A stretch of 59,021 nt of DNA. It comes from JBALVT01 sp045110675 (GTDB taxonomy: Bacteria > Pseudomonadota > Gammaproteobacteria > Pseudomonadales > Halieaceae). Below, in pieces: positions 25,646-34,624 of this stretch. The notes beneath the pieces are model-generated. The model did no database searches. It saw only the letters and a list, made by a program, of their open reading frames with translations, and had not been told where the DNA came from. Numbering within the stretch: position 1 is the first letter of the stretch; each line of letters opens with the position of its first letter. A program made the position numbers and the translations under genes. The stretch spans positions 1 through 59,021 of the forward strand of contig JBGCGJ010000062.1 in assembly GCA_045110675.1 (NCBI GenBank), read 5' to 3'.

Positions 25646-25990
25646 ATGAGCATCCCTAGAATTCTCTACCTTCTGCTGGCCATCGCCGGCATCGTATTAA
25701 CCTGGTACTACAATTTGCAATTCATCAGTGAATCCGGAGGTAGCTTTGAACTAGCGGAGTTTGTCGCCCAAGGTGCAAATAACTCCGCTGCAAAATCTCT
25801 AACCTGGGACCTGGCCGTCGCTTGTATCGCGGGCCTGTGTTGGATTTATTTCGAGTCCAAGCGCCTGGAACTCGGATTCTTTTGGGTTTACATAATCCTG
25901 GCGTTTGGTATTGCCTTCGCATTTGCATTCCCACTATTCCTATTCGTACGTCAGGGTAAACTCGAGGCGATGGAGAGAAACAAGCTGTAG
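25646..25990 (+). CDS. DUF2834-like small membrane protein
   Basis: A 114-residue protein with about three membrane helices (about 5-20, 48-66, 77-100). The pattern LLAIAGIVLTWYYNLQFI, then GGSFELAEFVAQGANNSAAKSLTWDL, and a tail FAFPLFLFVRQGKLE, matches DUF2834 proteins of unknown function. The ATG at 25646 has CCAGGAGA upstream; the longer frame reading back to 25517 runs through the A/T-rich repeats and is unlikely. It is divergent from the PNPOx-like gene. Confidence 0.75.
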   Translation: MSIPRILYLLLAIAGIVLTWYYNLQFISESGGSFELAEFVAQGANNSAAKSLTWDLAVACIAGLCWIYFESKRLELGFFWVYIILAFGIAFAFAFPLFLFVRQGKLEAMERNKL

Positions 25991-26146
25991 CATTTTCCTC
26001 GTGAGCACAAACAAAAGCACGGGCTCCATTGACTCTGGGCCAGAGAAAACTGGTAGACTTGAGTGATAGTGTTTTGGCACACCGGCAATTAGTAATTGAA
26101 CATGCAGTGCTTGAACATCGCCACTTGATAGAATAAAGAAAACGGT

Positions 26147-27472
26147 ATGGATGCAGTATCTCTCCACCCTTCCAGCGTTGAACCACAGGACCACGATCGC
26201 ATGCTACAGCGTTTTCTCGCTGTGCGAGAGATTTCTGAGCGCTTGTGTGAACCCCTTGAACGGGAGGACTACCTACTTCAAGCGATGGCGTCGACCAGCC
26301 CGGCAAAGTGGCACTTGGCGCACACCACCTGGTTTTTCGAAACCTTTCTGCTGAAGCCATTTTGCGTTGGTTATCAAATTTATCACCGAGCATTCGAAAC
26401 TCTATTCAACTCCTACTACAACGGCATTGGTGAACAGTACGCACGAGATCAAAGGGGCTTGCTATCACGTCCGACCGTGGATGAAGTCTATGCTTATCGT
26501 AGGCATGTGAATGAAGCTATGCGCGGATTACTCGAATCACCGCCAGCCGAGTCAGCGCGAGAGGTCTACGAACGGGTGACACTGGGCTGCCATCACGAAC
26601 AACAGCATCAGGAATTGTTTTTTACCGATCTGAAATACTGTTGGTCGAAGAATCCCCTACTCCCCGCTTACTCGGCAAATCCGATTCCCACAGGCACTTC
26701 CCTTGCCCCCATTTCCTGGCTGGATTTCAATTCCGGAGTTAGGGAATTCGGGCATAACTCAACGGCTGAGTTTTGCTTTGATAATGAGCTACCCAGGCAC
26801 CCCCAATACATCGCCGACTTTCAGATAGCAGATCGCCTGGTGAGCAACGGCGAGTACGCTCAGTTTATAGAAGATGGCGGCTACCAGCGGCCTGAACTGT
26901 GGTTGGCGGATGGATGGGCCGGTCTCGCTCAGCCCCCCGCGGGAAGCAAACCCCTGGCCCCACTGTATTGGATGAAAGAGGATAATCATTGGCTCGAGTA
27001 CACATTGCATGGATTGAGGGACCTAGACGCCAACAGCCCCGTGTCGCATTTATCGGCTTATGAAGCCGATGCCTACGCTCGCTGGGCGGGTGCCCGCCTA
27101 CCCACCGAGTTTGAGTGGGAGGCATCTGTCCAACAACTGACAAATAAAAATGACGGCCATGGACCGCAGGCAGGACAGTTTTTGAATACAAAGCTCGTCC
27201 ATCCGGTTTACTCTGATCTCAATCAAGGCTCAAATAATATAACCGGGCAGCTGTGGCAATGGACCAGCAGCGCTTACTCAGCTTACCCTGGTTTCAAATC
27301 CGCAAAGGGTGCCATCGGTGAGTACAACGGCAAGTTTATGGCAAACCAACTGGTGTTGCGCGGCGGCAGCTGCGTCACCAGCGCAAATCACTATCGACAC
27401 AGTTATCGAAACTTCTTTTACCCACCGGATCAATGGCAGTTTACCGGGCTGCGATTGGCAAAAGATGCCTGA
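26147..27472 (+). CDS. egtB: EgtB, ergothioneine/hercynyl-sulfoxide synthase
   Basis: A 441-residue nonheme-iron enzyme. The N-terminal DinB-like domain supplies iron ligands: KWHLAHTTWFFE (His59 likely) and CHHEQQHQE (His150, His154). The C-terminal FGE-sulfatase/C-type-lectin-like domain (about 210-440) has ARLPTEFEWEAS, GQLWQWTSSAYSAYPGF and VLRGGSC. EgtB joins a thiol donor (gamma-Glu-Cys or Cys) to trimethylhistidine with O2. Length and order are as usual. It is 35 bp upstream of egtD, so both form an operon. EgtC, the amidohydrolase of the mycobacterial pathway, is not adjacent. Which sulfur donor it uses cannot be told from this sequence. Confidence 0.92.
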   Translation: MDAVSLHPSSVEPQDHDRMLQRFLAVREISERLCEPLEREDYLLQAMASTSPAKWHLAHTTWFFETFLLKPFCVGYQIYHRAFETLFNSYYNGIGEQYARDQRGLLSRPTVDEVYAYRRHVNEAMRGLLESPPAESAREVYERVTLGCHHEQQHQELFFTDLKYCWSKNPLLPAYSANPIPTGTSLAPISWLDFNSGVREFGHNSTAEFCFDNELPRHPQYIADFQIADRLVSNGEYAQFIEDGGYQRPELWLADGWAGLAQPPAGSKPLAPLYWMKEDNHWLEYTLHGLRDLDANSPVSHLSAYEADAYARWAGARLPTEFEWEASVQQLTNKNDGHGPQAGQFLNTKLVHPVYSDLNQGSNNITGQLWQWTSSAYSAYPGFKSAKGAIGEYNGKFMANQLVLRGGSCVTSANHYRHSYRNFFYPPDQWQFTGLRLAKDA

Positions 27473-27507
27473 CCAGGCAGCATAATTCAAACATCATAGA
27501 GGATTGA

Positions 27508-28473
27508 ATGCAGGGACAAAGCGCTCAAAAGTGCAGCTCGGACACCAGCCGCGAGAATCAACAGCTTAGGGACGAGATTCTCGCGGGCCTTTCGCAGCCG
27601 GAGAAATTTATAAACCCAAAATTTTTCTATGATGAGTACGGCTCGCAATTGTTTGAGAAAATCACGCACTTACCCGAATATTATCCAACGCGTACGGAAA
27701 TAGGCCTGCTATCAGAGCATAAGAATGAGATCGCCGATACCATCGGCCAGGGCCACGTATTGATCGAGCCCGGCGCGGGCAATTGCAGCAAGGCGAGACT
27801 ATTATTGCGCGCGCTAAACCCGGCTTGCTACGTACCTATCGATATTTCCCGTGACTTTTTATTCAGCGCCGCGGAAAAATTGCGCCGCGAGTTTACCGAC
27901 ATTGAAATTCTACCCGTGGCAGAAGACATGCGCGCGAAAGTTAATTTACCCGCGCATTTAAGTGATCACCCAAGAACCGTTTTTTATCCCGGCTCGACTA
28001 TTGGCAACTATGAACCCCAAGAAGCACTTTCTTTCTTGCAGCACATTCGAGCGATGATTGGCGACAATGGCGGGCTTCTGATCGGTGTCGACCTGGAGAA
28101 AAACTCCGACACGCTGAACGATGCCTATAATGATGCTCAGGGCGTCACAGCCCAGTTTAATCTGAATATGCTGACGCACATCAATCAGCTGTGCGATGCC
28201 GATTTCGATTTGTCTCAATTTAGACATATTGCCTTTTATAACGAAGACGCTAGCCGAATCGAAATGCATTTAGGTGCGACAAAAGAACACACTGTCGAAG
28301 TCGCTGATCAAAACATTCAATTTCTCGCGGGGGAACGCATCCAAACTGAATACTCCTACAAATACTCACTGGATAGTTTCGCAGCGCTGGCGGCTAGGGC
28401 CGGATTGAAACCAGTGAAAAACTGGGTCGACGGAAAGCAACTGTTTAGCCTTCAGTACTACAGGTCGGTATAG
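27508..28473 (+). CDS. egtD: EgtD, L-histidine N-alpha-methyltransferase
   Basis: A 321-residue SAM-dependent methyltransferase that trimethylates histidine to hercynine, the first step of ergothioneine synthesis. Motifs: ITHLPEYYPTRTEIGLL (about 52-68), LIEPGAGNCSKARLLLRAL (SAM loop), VFYPGSTIGNYEPQEALSFL, and LLIGVDLEKNSDTLNDAYND. The C-terminus has EYSYKYSLDSFAALAARAGL. It follows egtB directly and its stop is immediately followed by the TTG start of an MFS gene. Confidence 0.93.
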   Translation: MQGQSAQKCSSDTSRENQQLRDEILAGLSQPEKFINPKFFYDEYGSQLFEKITHLPEYYPTRTEIGLLSEHKNEIADTIGQGHVLIEPGAGNCSKARLLLRALNPACYVPIDISRDFLFSAAEKLRREFTDIEILPVAEDMRAKVNLPAHLSDHPRTVFYPGSTIGNYEPQEALSFLQHIRAMIGDNGGLLIGVDLEKNSDTLNDAYNDAQGVTAQFNLNMLTHINQLCDADFDLSQFRHIAFYNEDASRIEMHLGATKEHTVEVADQNIQFLAGERIQTEYSYKYSLDSFAALAARAGLKPVKNWVDGKQLFSLQYYRSV

Positions 28474-29808
28474 TTGTCGGCTTCCGGAGCGAACATCGGC
28501 GAGACGGCAGAAACGGCAAGCTCCAAACAGCCCAGTAAATTTAACTATTTTATGGGTCTTGTAGCCCTGGTCATTGCCGGGGAAGCAGTGTTCTCTCTTC
28601 CATTCCACATTATGCGCTTCTTTCGACCGACGGTTCTGGAAGTGTTCCAAATCAGCAACACTCAAATCGGCCAGGTACAGGCCACCTACGGCGTTATCGC
28701 AATGCTGAGTTATTTTCTCGGGGGGCCACTAGCCGATAGATTCGAAGCAAAAAACCTACTGGCGCTTTCACTGATAATCACAGCCCTCGGGGGGGTTTAC
28801 TACGCCACCATCCCGGATATGCAAGGACTGACACTACTATTCGCATTCTGGGGTGGGTCAACAATACTTTTGTTTTGGGGCGCGCTAATCAAAGCAACGC
28901 GCGCCTGGGGTGGAGATCAAAGACAGGGCAGCGCTTTCGGATTACTCGAAGCCGGTCGAGGTTTGTTCGCCGCCATTTTGGTAAGCATCGCTATCGGTAT
29001 TTTGAGCTGGAGCGTTCCTGCAGATCTCGAAACGCTCAGCGCACCTGAGCGACGAGCAGCGTTACAGCAAATAATTTACCTCTACATAGGTGGAACTATA
29101 CTGGCCGCTGTTTGCGTTCTTGCTTTTGTTCCTTATTCACAGGGCGCTGAAATCCCTGCAAAGAGAAAACTGCAACTGGGAAGCCGACTGAAAACCATTT
29201 TTCAAAATAAACTCATATGGCCGCAAATGTTGATCGTTGTGAGTGCGTATGTCGCTTACAAAGGTGTCGATAACTACGTACTCTACGCGGTACAGGGCTA
29301 CAATTTGGATGAAGTAGGAGGTGCAAAAATAGGCGCGCTAACGGGCTGGACCCGTCCAATAGCTGCCGTTATCGCTGGTTACCTGGCAAATCGATATCTA
29401 GCGTCCCGGGTGGTTACCGCCAGCTTTCTAATGCTAATCATGGGCTACAGCCTTTTCACCTTCATGACTCCACACTACGGTCTGTACAACATACTGCTCG
29501 TCAACGTCGTGTTCACCAGCCTGGCGGTTTATGCATTACACGCCATTTATTTTGCGTTACTGGCGGAGTCTCGAATACCGCTTAATGTCACTGGTACTGC
29601 GGTTGGCGTGGTCTCCGTTATCGGCTTCACCCCGGATATTTTTGTCGCCCCCGGCATGGGGTGGCTGTTGGATAATCACGCAACAGTGGCCGGCCATCAG
29701 TTGGTCTTTGCCAGCCTGGGAGTGTTTTCAATTATTGGCTTTGTCGCGGCACTGCTATTCATCAGATACACTCAAAGAACGAACACCGAACAGCGCGGGC
29801 AGTCTTAA
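28474..29808 (+). CDS. MFS transporter, coupled to egtBD
   Basis: A 444-residue 12-TM major facilitator. Seen: the first helix NYFMGLVALVIAGEAVFSLPFHI, the loop-2/3 motif GGPLADRFEAKNLLAL, the central loop AEIPAKRKLQLGSRLKT, and a long set of hydrophobic helices to the end. The start is TTG at 28474, the codon right after the egtD stop, so translation is probably coupled. It resembles nitrate/sugar-like MFS proteins without a firm substrate. Its placement suggests movement of ergothioneine, a precursor or a related thiol, but this is inference. Its stop is shared with the convergent LysE gene through TTAA at 29805-29808. Confidence 0.8.
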   Translation: MSASGANIGETAETASSKQPSKFNYFMGLVALVIAGEAVFSLPFHIMRFFRPTVLEVFQISNTQIGQVQATYGVIAMLSYFLGGPLADRFEAKNLLALSLIITALGGVYYATIPDMQGLTLLFAFWGGSTILLFWGALIKATRAWGGDQRQGSAFGLLEAGRGLFAAILVSIAIGILSWSVPADLETLSAPERRAALQQIIYLYIGGTILAAVCVLAFVPYSQGAEIPAKRKLQLGSRLKTIFQNKLIWPQMLIVVSAYVAYKGVDNYVLYAVQGYNLDEVGGAKIGALTGWTRPIAAVIAGYLANRYLASRVVTASFLMLIMGYSLFTFMTPHYGLYNILLVNVVFTSLAVYALHAIYFALLAESRIPLNVTGTAVGVVSVIGFTPDIFVAPGMGWLLDNHATVAGHQLVFASLGVFSIIGFVAALLFIRYTQRTNTEQRGQS

Positions 29809-30407
29809 ATCTGTGGCCTCAACACAGGATACAACGATACCACCAACATCCCGGCCATCGACCAGTTGAAGATACGCAATCTTTTCGGACTGGTAAGCAC
29901 ACTTTGTAGCTGCTGGCCCAAAACCGTCCAAAAACAGATACAAGGTAAATTGGATGCGCAAAATACCAACGCCACCATCAGCACGCCCGAAATACTGTGA
30001 GACGGCGAGTAAACACTGATAGCGGTCAGCCCCATGGACCAGGCTTTCGGATTGACCCATTGAAATAGCGCTGCCTGGATAAACGAAAATGGTTTACCGA
30101 CAGTCTCATCACTGCCCGATACCGGAGCGGCATTGGCAATCTTCCAGGCGAGATACAAAAGGTACACGACGCTCAAGACCTTGAGCACCTGATAGCTGAC
30201 CGGGTAAGCATCAAATACCTGAACAACGCCCGCTCCTACCAGCACTATCATTAAGGTGAACCCTAACCAAACACCCATGATATGGGGCAGGGTTTTTCGA
30301 TAACCATAATTGGCACCGGACGCCATTAGCATCAGGTTGTTTGGACCGGGTGTGATGGAGGACACCAACGCGAACAGCGCCAGGCCCGCTAGAATTTCAT
30401 AGCTCAT
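29805..30407 (-). CDS. LysE-family translocator (amino-acid/metabolite exporter)
   Basis: A 200-residue protein with about six membrane helices. The family signature SSITPGPNNLMLMASGANYGYRKTLPHIMG (about 16-45) is complete, as is the middle LLYLAWKIANA. LysE/RhtB proteins export amino acids or small metabolites by proton exchange. It is the only gene on its strand here; the stop overlaps the MFS stop on the opposite strand in the palindrome TTAA. The substrate is not predictable. Confidence 0.9.
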   Translation of the reverse strand: MSYEILAGLALFALVSSITPGPNNLMLMASGANYGYRKTLPHIMGVWLGFTLMIVLVGAGVVQVFDAYPVSYQVLKVLSVVYLLYLAWKIANAAPVSGSDETVGKPFSFIQAALFQWVNPKAWSMGLTAISVYSPSHSISGVLMVALVFCASNLPCICFWTVLGQQLQSVLTSPKRLRIFNWSMAGMLVVSLYPVLRPQI

Positions 30408-30437
30408 AAGAATTCAGCGTTATCGCGCAGGTGCCGC

Positions 30438-31802
30438 CTAATCCACAAGTTCGTAGCAGGGCTGATATTCTTCCTCCCCCTCTCCGAGCTTCATGCGCTG
30501 CCCTTTAACAAGCATTCGCAGCAATCTGTCCATACTCGCGAGAAGCGCCTTATCACCTGAGATTTTATAGGGGCCGCGCAGTCTCACCTGCTCAATGCCA
30601 AAGGCTTTAACATTACCAGCTACTAGCCCCGAAAACGCACAACGCAGAGAGCTGGCTAGTTCCGGAGCGGGAATATCAGTGCGCAATTCGAGAGCTGCCA
30701 TTTCTTCATGAGTGGGTTCAAAGGGTTCCTGAAGATCAGCGGTAATCTTTAGTTCCCAATTGTAATAGTAGGCCTGCTGCGCTTTTCTACGATTTCCATG
30801 TACGCCGACGATGCTCTGCTTAACTAGGCGTCCGACTTCCCCAGGTGCGCCGATAATCACCGTGTAGTGATCTTTCACCTGCTCGCCCAGGCATGTCACC
30901 AGAAAAAGTTCCAGCTCCTCGAAATACTCTCGGCAGGACTCCGGGCCAGCAAATACCAGAGGAAGTGTTTCGGCATTTTCAGGGCGCATTAAAATACTCA
31001 GCAGGTACAGAATTTCCTCTACCGTTCCGACGCCACCGGGAAACACAACAACAGCGTGAGCCAAACGCACAAACGCTTCCAGGCGCTTCTCAATATCCGG
31101 CATGATCACCAGTTCGTTGACGATGGCATTGGGAGACTCCGAGGCAATGATTCCTGGCTCAGTAATACCAATATAGCGGCCATCTTTCACATGCTGCTTT
31201 GCATGGCCAACTGCGGCACCTTTCATTGGCGCCTTCATCGCGCCGATACCACAGCCGGTGACTATATCTAAAGCGCGAAGGCCGAGTTCATAGCCGACGT
31301 CCTTGGCATAATCGTATTCCAGACGCGGGATTGAATGCCCACCCCAACACACCACCATTTTTGGTGCATGATTTGGACGCACTGCCCCGGCATTGCGCAA
31401 CATCCGAAACACGGTATTGGTAATCTCGGCAGAACTGAGGATGTCCTTCTGCGCCCCTGTGATTTTGAAATCTGTATAGAGAATATCCCGCAAGGCCGAA
31501 AAAAGGTGCTCGCGAATACCGCGTATCATTTTGCCCTCGACAAAGGATTTGGCGGGTGCATTAAAAAGCTCCAGCGACACACCTCTGGGCCTGGGGATTA
31601 ATCGCAGATCAAAATCCGAGTAATCAGAATACAACTTCTCTGCATCATCGATATCGCTGCCGGTATTCAAAATCGCGAGAGCGCAGTTGCGAAATACCGC
31701 AAACAAATCGCCGTTGGAGTTGGTAAGGCCTTCGATATCCTGCTGAGAGAGAAGATTCAGAGACTTGATTGGGTTTACAACAACGTGGTCTATTTTATTC
31801 AT
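30438..31802 (-). CDS. ppnN: PpnN, nucleotide 5'-monophosphate nucleosidase (LOG family)
   Basis: A 454-residue protein, the same length as E. coli PpnN/YgdH. The N-terminal region (VVNPIKSLNLLSQQDIEGL) and C-terminal domain are those of PpnN, and the central LOG domain has PGGVGTVEEILYLLSIL (PGGxGTxxE) and VVCWGGHSIP. It splits purine/pyrimidine monophosphates to free base and ribose-5-phosphate and in E. coli is bound by (p)ppGpp. The ATG at 31802 has no strong ribosome site. It is divergent from yjgN-like, with a 322-bp gap. Confidence 0.92.
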   Translation of the reverse strand: MNKIDHVVVNPIKSLNLLSQQDIEGLTNSNGDLFAVFRNCALAILNTGSDIDDAEKLYSDYSDFDLRLIPRPRGVSLELFNAPAKSFVEGKMIRGIREHLFSALRDILYTDFKITGAQKDILSSAEITNTVFRMLRNAGAVRPNHAPKMVVCWGGHSIPRLEYDYAKDVGYELGLRALDIVTGCGIGAMKAPMKGAAVGHAKQHVKDGRYIGITEPGIIASESPNAIVNELVIMPDIEKRLEAFVRLAHAVVVFPGGVGTVEEILYLLSILMRPENAETLPLVFAGPESCREYFEELELFLVTCLGEQVKDHYTVIIGAPGEVGRLVKQSIVGVHGNRRKAQQAYYYNWELKITADLQEPFEPTHEEMAALELRTDIPAPELASSLRCAFSGLVAGNVKAFGIEQVRLRGPYKISGDKALLASMDRLLRMLVKGQRMKLGEGEEEYQPCYELVD

Positions 31803-32124
31803 CGCAGCATCATGCCTTGAATAGGCGGTACGCTCAACCGCATCTTGGGGAAAGCTAGGCAGAAGTGAAAGGAAGTCGAATCACACAATCAAAATCTCAG
31901 TAGCCGGGTTACTACTGTTGTGGATAATCGTCCTCGCGAATACCTTTCGTTTGGGGCGCAAACAGCTCTGATATTGTCTACTGAAGCCGAATACTCTGGA
32001 AACGTGAACAGGCTCACGGGAATCCGCCGCCAACAATTGTACTGTCACAGCCACTCCATTAGCATGAACGTACAACAACAGATCCAAGACATATAACAAA
32101 CAGAAGGTATTGAGGGGATATTCA
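31803..32124. other. 322-bp divergent intergenic region (ppnN / YjgN-family)
   Basis: No credible gene: the only longer frame here (minus strand, 31881-32099) has no ribosome site and no recognisable protein character. It must hold both divergent promoters; I see a GAGGGG ribosome site at the right end and no clear hairpin or repeated operator. Confidence 0.5.
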
Positions 32125-33147
32125 ATGGAAGAAAACTCGTCAGACGACCAACGTGCTACTGCCTGTCAAACCGTGGAGCACCACTTTGAATTTCGCGGCG
32201 ACGGATTCGAATACTTCAAAATATGGATTGTGAATATCCTGTTGACCATCATCACCCTGGGAATTTACTCCGCCTGGGCGACGGTTAGAAACAACCGCTA
32301 TTTCTACTCGAACCTCTATCTGGACAACAATAATTTTCGCTACCTGGCCGAACCACTGACCATTCTTAAAGGTAGGATTATCGCTGTGCTGGCCTTCGTT
32401 GCTTACTCTATCGCCGCACAGTTGATGCCCATATTTAGCTTAGTTTTGTTACTGCTGTTGCTGATCGCCATTCCATTTTTTGTCAACCAGTCACTGGCAT
32501 TCAAACACCGCATGTCCGCCTATAGAAATATACAATTCCGTTTCCACGGAAACTATGGCGAGGCGTTCATGGTGATGTATATCTGGCCAATTCTAGGCTT
32601 GCTAACCCTGGGAGTTCTCTATCCACTGGCCATCAAAAAAATGCATGAGTACAGGGTGAGAAACAGCGCCTACGGCACAACTCAATTCAGCTATGAGGCC
32701 AATCTCTGGGACTATGGGAAGATTTTTCTGGTTATTCTGGGGATCGGAGTTGTCGGCTTTGCAGTCATCGTGGGTATCGGCTTGCTGGTACCGGCCGCTG
32801 CAGCAATCTCTCCTGTGTTAATGGTTTCCACCTATCTTGCGATCATTGTCTTTTTCATGGTGAAAATAAATAACCTATTCTATTGCAGTGCCGGCCTGGC
32901 GAACCACCGCTTTGGCGCGCATTTGACGATGCCGGGATTGGCCACGGTTTTGCTAATAAACCTGGTGTTAACCATCGTAACGCTAGGACTGTATCTGCCG
33001 GCAGCAAAGGTGAGAATGGCGAAGTACATGGCGGACAACATAAACTTGAGCGCCAGCGGTTCACTGGACAATTTCGCTGCGGCAGAGCAGGAAAACGTCA
33101 GCGTGTTGGGTGAAGAATTTGGACAGGTATTCGACTTCGGTCTCTAG
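32125..33147 (+). CDS. YjgN/DUF898 family membrane protein
   Basis: A 340-residue protein with about eight membrane helices. The N-terminus FEFRGDGFEYFKIWIVNILLTIITLGIYSAWATVRNNRYFYSNL and the repeated LLTLGVLYPLAIKKMHEYRVRNSAYGTTQFSY show the DUF898 duplication. The ATG at 32125 has GAGGGG 7 nt upstream; a TTG at 32110 is possible. Function is unknown. It is followed after 3 bp by an M48 peptidase gene, a pairing seen often in this family, so the two probably act together at the membrane. Confidence 0.85.
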   Translation: MEENSSDDQRATACQTVEHHFEFRGDGFEYFKIWIVNILLTIITLGIYSAWATVRNNRYFYSNLYLDNNNFRYLAEPLTILKGRIIAVLAFVAYSIAAQLMPIFSLVLLLLLLIAIPFFVNQSLAFKHRMSAYRNIQFRFHGNYGEAFMVMYIWPILGLLTLGVLYPLAIKKMHEYRVRNSAYGTTQFSYEANLWDYGKIFLVILGIGVVGFAVIVGIGLLVPAAAAISPVLMVSTYLAIIVFFMVKINNLFYCSAGLANHRFGAHLTMPGLATVLLINLVLTIVTLGLYLPAAKVRMAKYMADNINLSASGSLDNFAAAEQENVSVLGEEFGQVFDFGL

Positions 33148-33150
33148 TTC

Positions 33151-34224
33151 GTGATAATTCAGGGAAACTATCTGGACGGAAAGACATCACGGGGACGTCG
33201 TGCACAGCTGCTGTACATCGAGTCGTCCGAAATTCAGATAGTCGTCTTTGATGAAGAAGGCTCCTCCAACGAAGAGAGCGACCCCGAATACTTCGCTTTG
33301 GACTTTCACGATTTGGAGATTGAGTCCCGCTTAGGAAACACGCCCAGAGAAATCAGTTTTGCGGAAAACCAACTTTTTATAACTTCCGATAACGATGCTG
33401 TCGATGCGCTGATTCTAGAATTCGGCACTGGCGAATCAGGCTCGTGGCTACACAAGCTGGAATCCAGCTTACCGACCATCGCAGCTTCAGTGATCATAAC
33501 CCTGGCCGTGTTAGCGGCCACAGTAGTTTACGGTGTGCCCAAAGCCGCTGAAGTGATTGCCTTTAAACTACCGGAATTCGTATCCAGCAAGCTAGGCAGT
33601 AGCTTAGACGTGTTAGATAACACCGTTTTTGAACCCTCCGCCTTAACTAAATCTCGTCAGCAAGAGATTCGAACTTTGTTCGCTCCGCATTTGGAGCGCT
33701 TCGAAGATCTGAATCCCAAAGTCGAATTTCGTTCGGGCATGAAAGCCAATGCCTTCGCTATGCCCGGCGGTGAGATTGTGCTCACCGACGATTTCGTTGA
33801 GCTGGTGAAAGACGATGAGGAATTGCTGGCCATTTTGTATCACGAGCTGGGGCATCTGAAGCACCGACACATTACCCGACGCGCACTCCAAGGATCTATG
33901 ATCACACTAATGGTGGTTCTCGTGACAGGTGACCTGGACACCATAGATCTGCTAACGGGATTACCGACACTCATTCTTGACCTTTCCTACTCTAGAGACT
34001 TTGAACGAGAGGCGGATCAATTTGCGCTGGAGCATATGCGAGCGGCAGGTATACCCACTGAAAACTTTGCACTGGCAATGGAACATCTGCAGGAATATTA
34101 CGCGGAAGACAAGGAAGGCGAATCCTCTGAAAATTTAGATTCGGACGGAGAATCCTGGACAGACTATTTTTCCAGCCACCCAGCGACGCAGGAGCGAATT
34201 GATTCGGCTCGGGATTTCCGCTAA
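33151..34224 (+). CDS. M48-family membrane metallopeptidase (partner of YjgN protein)
   Basis: A 357-residue protein. An N-terminal beta-rich domain (1-100) is followed by a membrane helix (about 108-127) and the peptidase domain. The zinc site is HELGH (His231, Glu232, His235) with EREAD as third-ligand motif (ExxxD). MPGGEIVLTDD before it is the usual M48 lead-in. The start is GTG at 33151, 3 bp after the YjgN stop, so the two are translationally linked. It probably acts on membrane or periplasmic proteins; the substrate is unknown. Confidence 0.85.
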   Translation: MIIQGNYLDGKTSRGRRAQLLYIESSEIQIVVFDEEGSSNEESDPEYFALDFHDLEIESRLGNTPREISFAENQLFITSDNDAVDALILEFGTGESGSWLHKLESSLPTIAASVIITLAVLAATVVYGVPKAAEVIAFKLPEFVSSKLGSSLDVLDNTVFEPSALTKSRQQEIRTLFAPHLERFEDLNPKVEFRSGMKANAFAMPGGEIVLTDDFVELVKDDEELLAILYHELGHLKHRHITRRALQGSMITLMVVLVTGDLDTIDLLTGLPTLILDLSYSRDFEREADQFALEHMRAAGIPTENFALAMEHLQEYYAEDKEGESSENLDSDGESWTDYFSSHPATQERIDSARDFR

Positions 34225-34231
34225 AACGTAG

Positions 34232-34462
34232 CTAATGGCGTAACTGGGCATCCAAGTGATCGACAACTTCAGCCCAATCCGCGTCTTCGGCAATGGCTTC
34301 GTGAATAAACTGAGCCTGTCCAGCACTCCAGAATGCGGCGCTCTCGAGTGGAATCTCTTTGGGCAAGTGATTATTTTGAATGAAGTTATCGATGGCAGTA
34401 TCATTATTGGGCAAACCCAATTGTGCAAACAGAGCCTGCATTGAGTGTTCTGAGGTATCCAT
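34232..34462 (-). CDS. DUF2789 family small protein
   Basis: A 76-residue protein that reads MDTSEHSMQALFAQLGLPN and ends with FIHEAIAEDADWAEVVDHLDAQLR, the characteristic sequence of DUF2789, a small helical family of unknown role in Gammaproteobacteria. The ATG at 34462 matches the family start; the frame continues upstream but the extra 17 residues are not family-like. It is convergent with the M48 gene (8 bp apart). Confidence 0.9.
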   Translation of the reverse strand: MDTSEHSMQALFAQLGLPNNDTAIDNFIQNNHLPKEIPLESAAFWSAGQAQFIHEAIAEDADWAEVVDHLDAQLRH

Positions 34463-34624
34463 GATGACGCTCTCAAGTTCAGTGATTTTTAAAGTATAGC
34501 CGGCCATTTCCAATACGCGAGCCTCATGAGGACTTCCTGCAAAAACAGACGCTACCGCGGCTGAATTTATAGTTTTCGTACACCGGTTATATACTAAACA
34601 GATTCTCTAGCGGAGATAACAACA

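Noticed and set aside
25725..26393. Minus-strand frame of 222 codons over the DUF2834-like and egtB start region
   Set aside because: Composition is shadow-like and crosses two real plus-strand genes.
31881..32099. Possible small gene in the ppnN/yjgN gap
   Set aside because: No ribosome site, no recognisable features, and the gap must hold two promoters.
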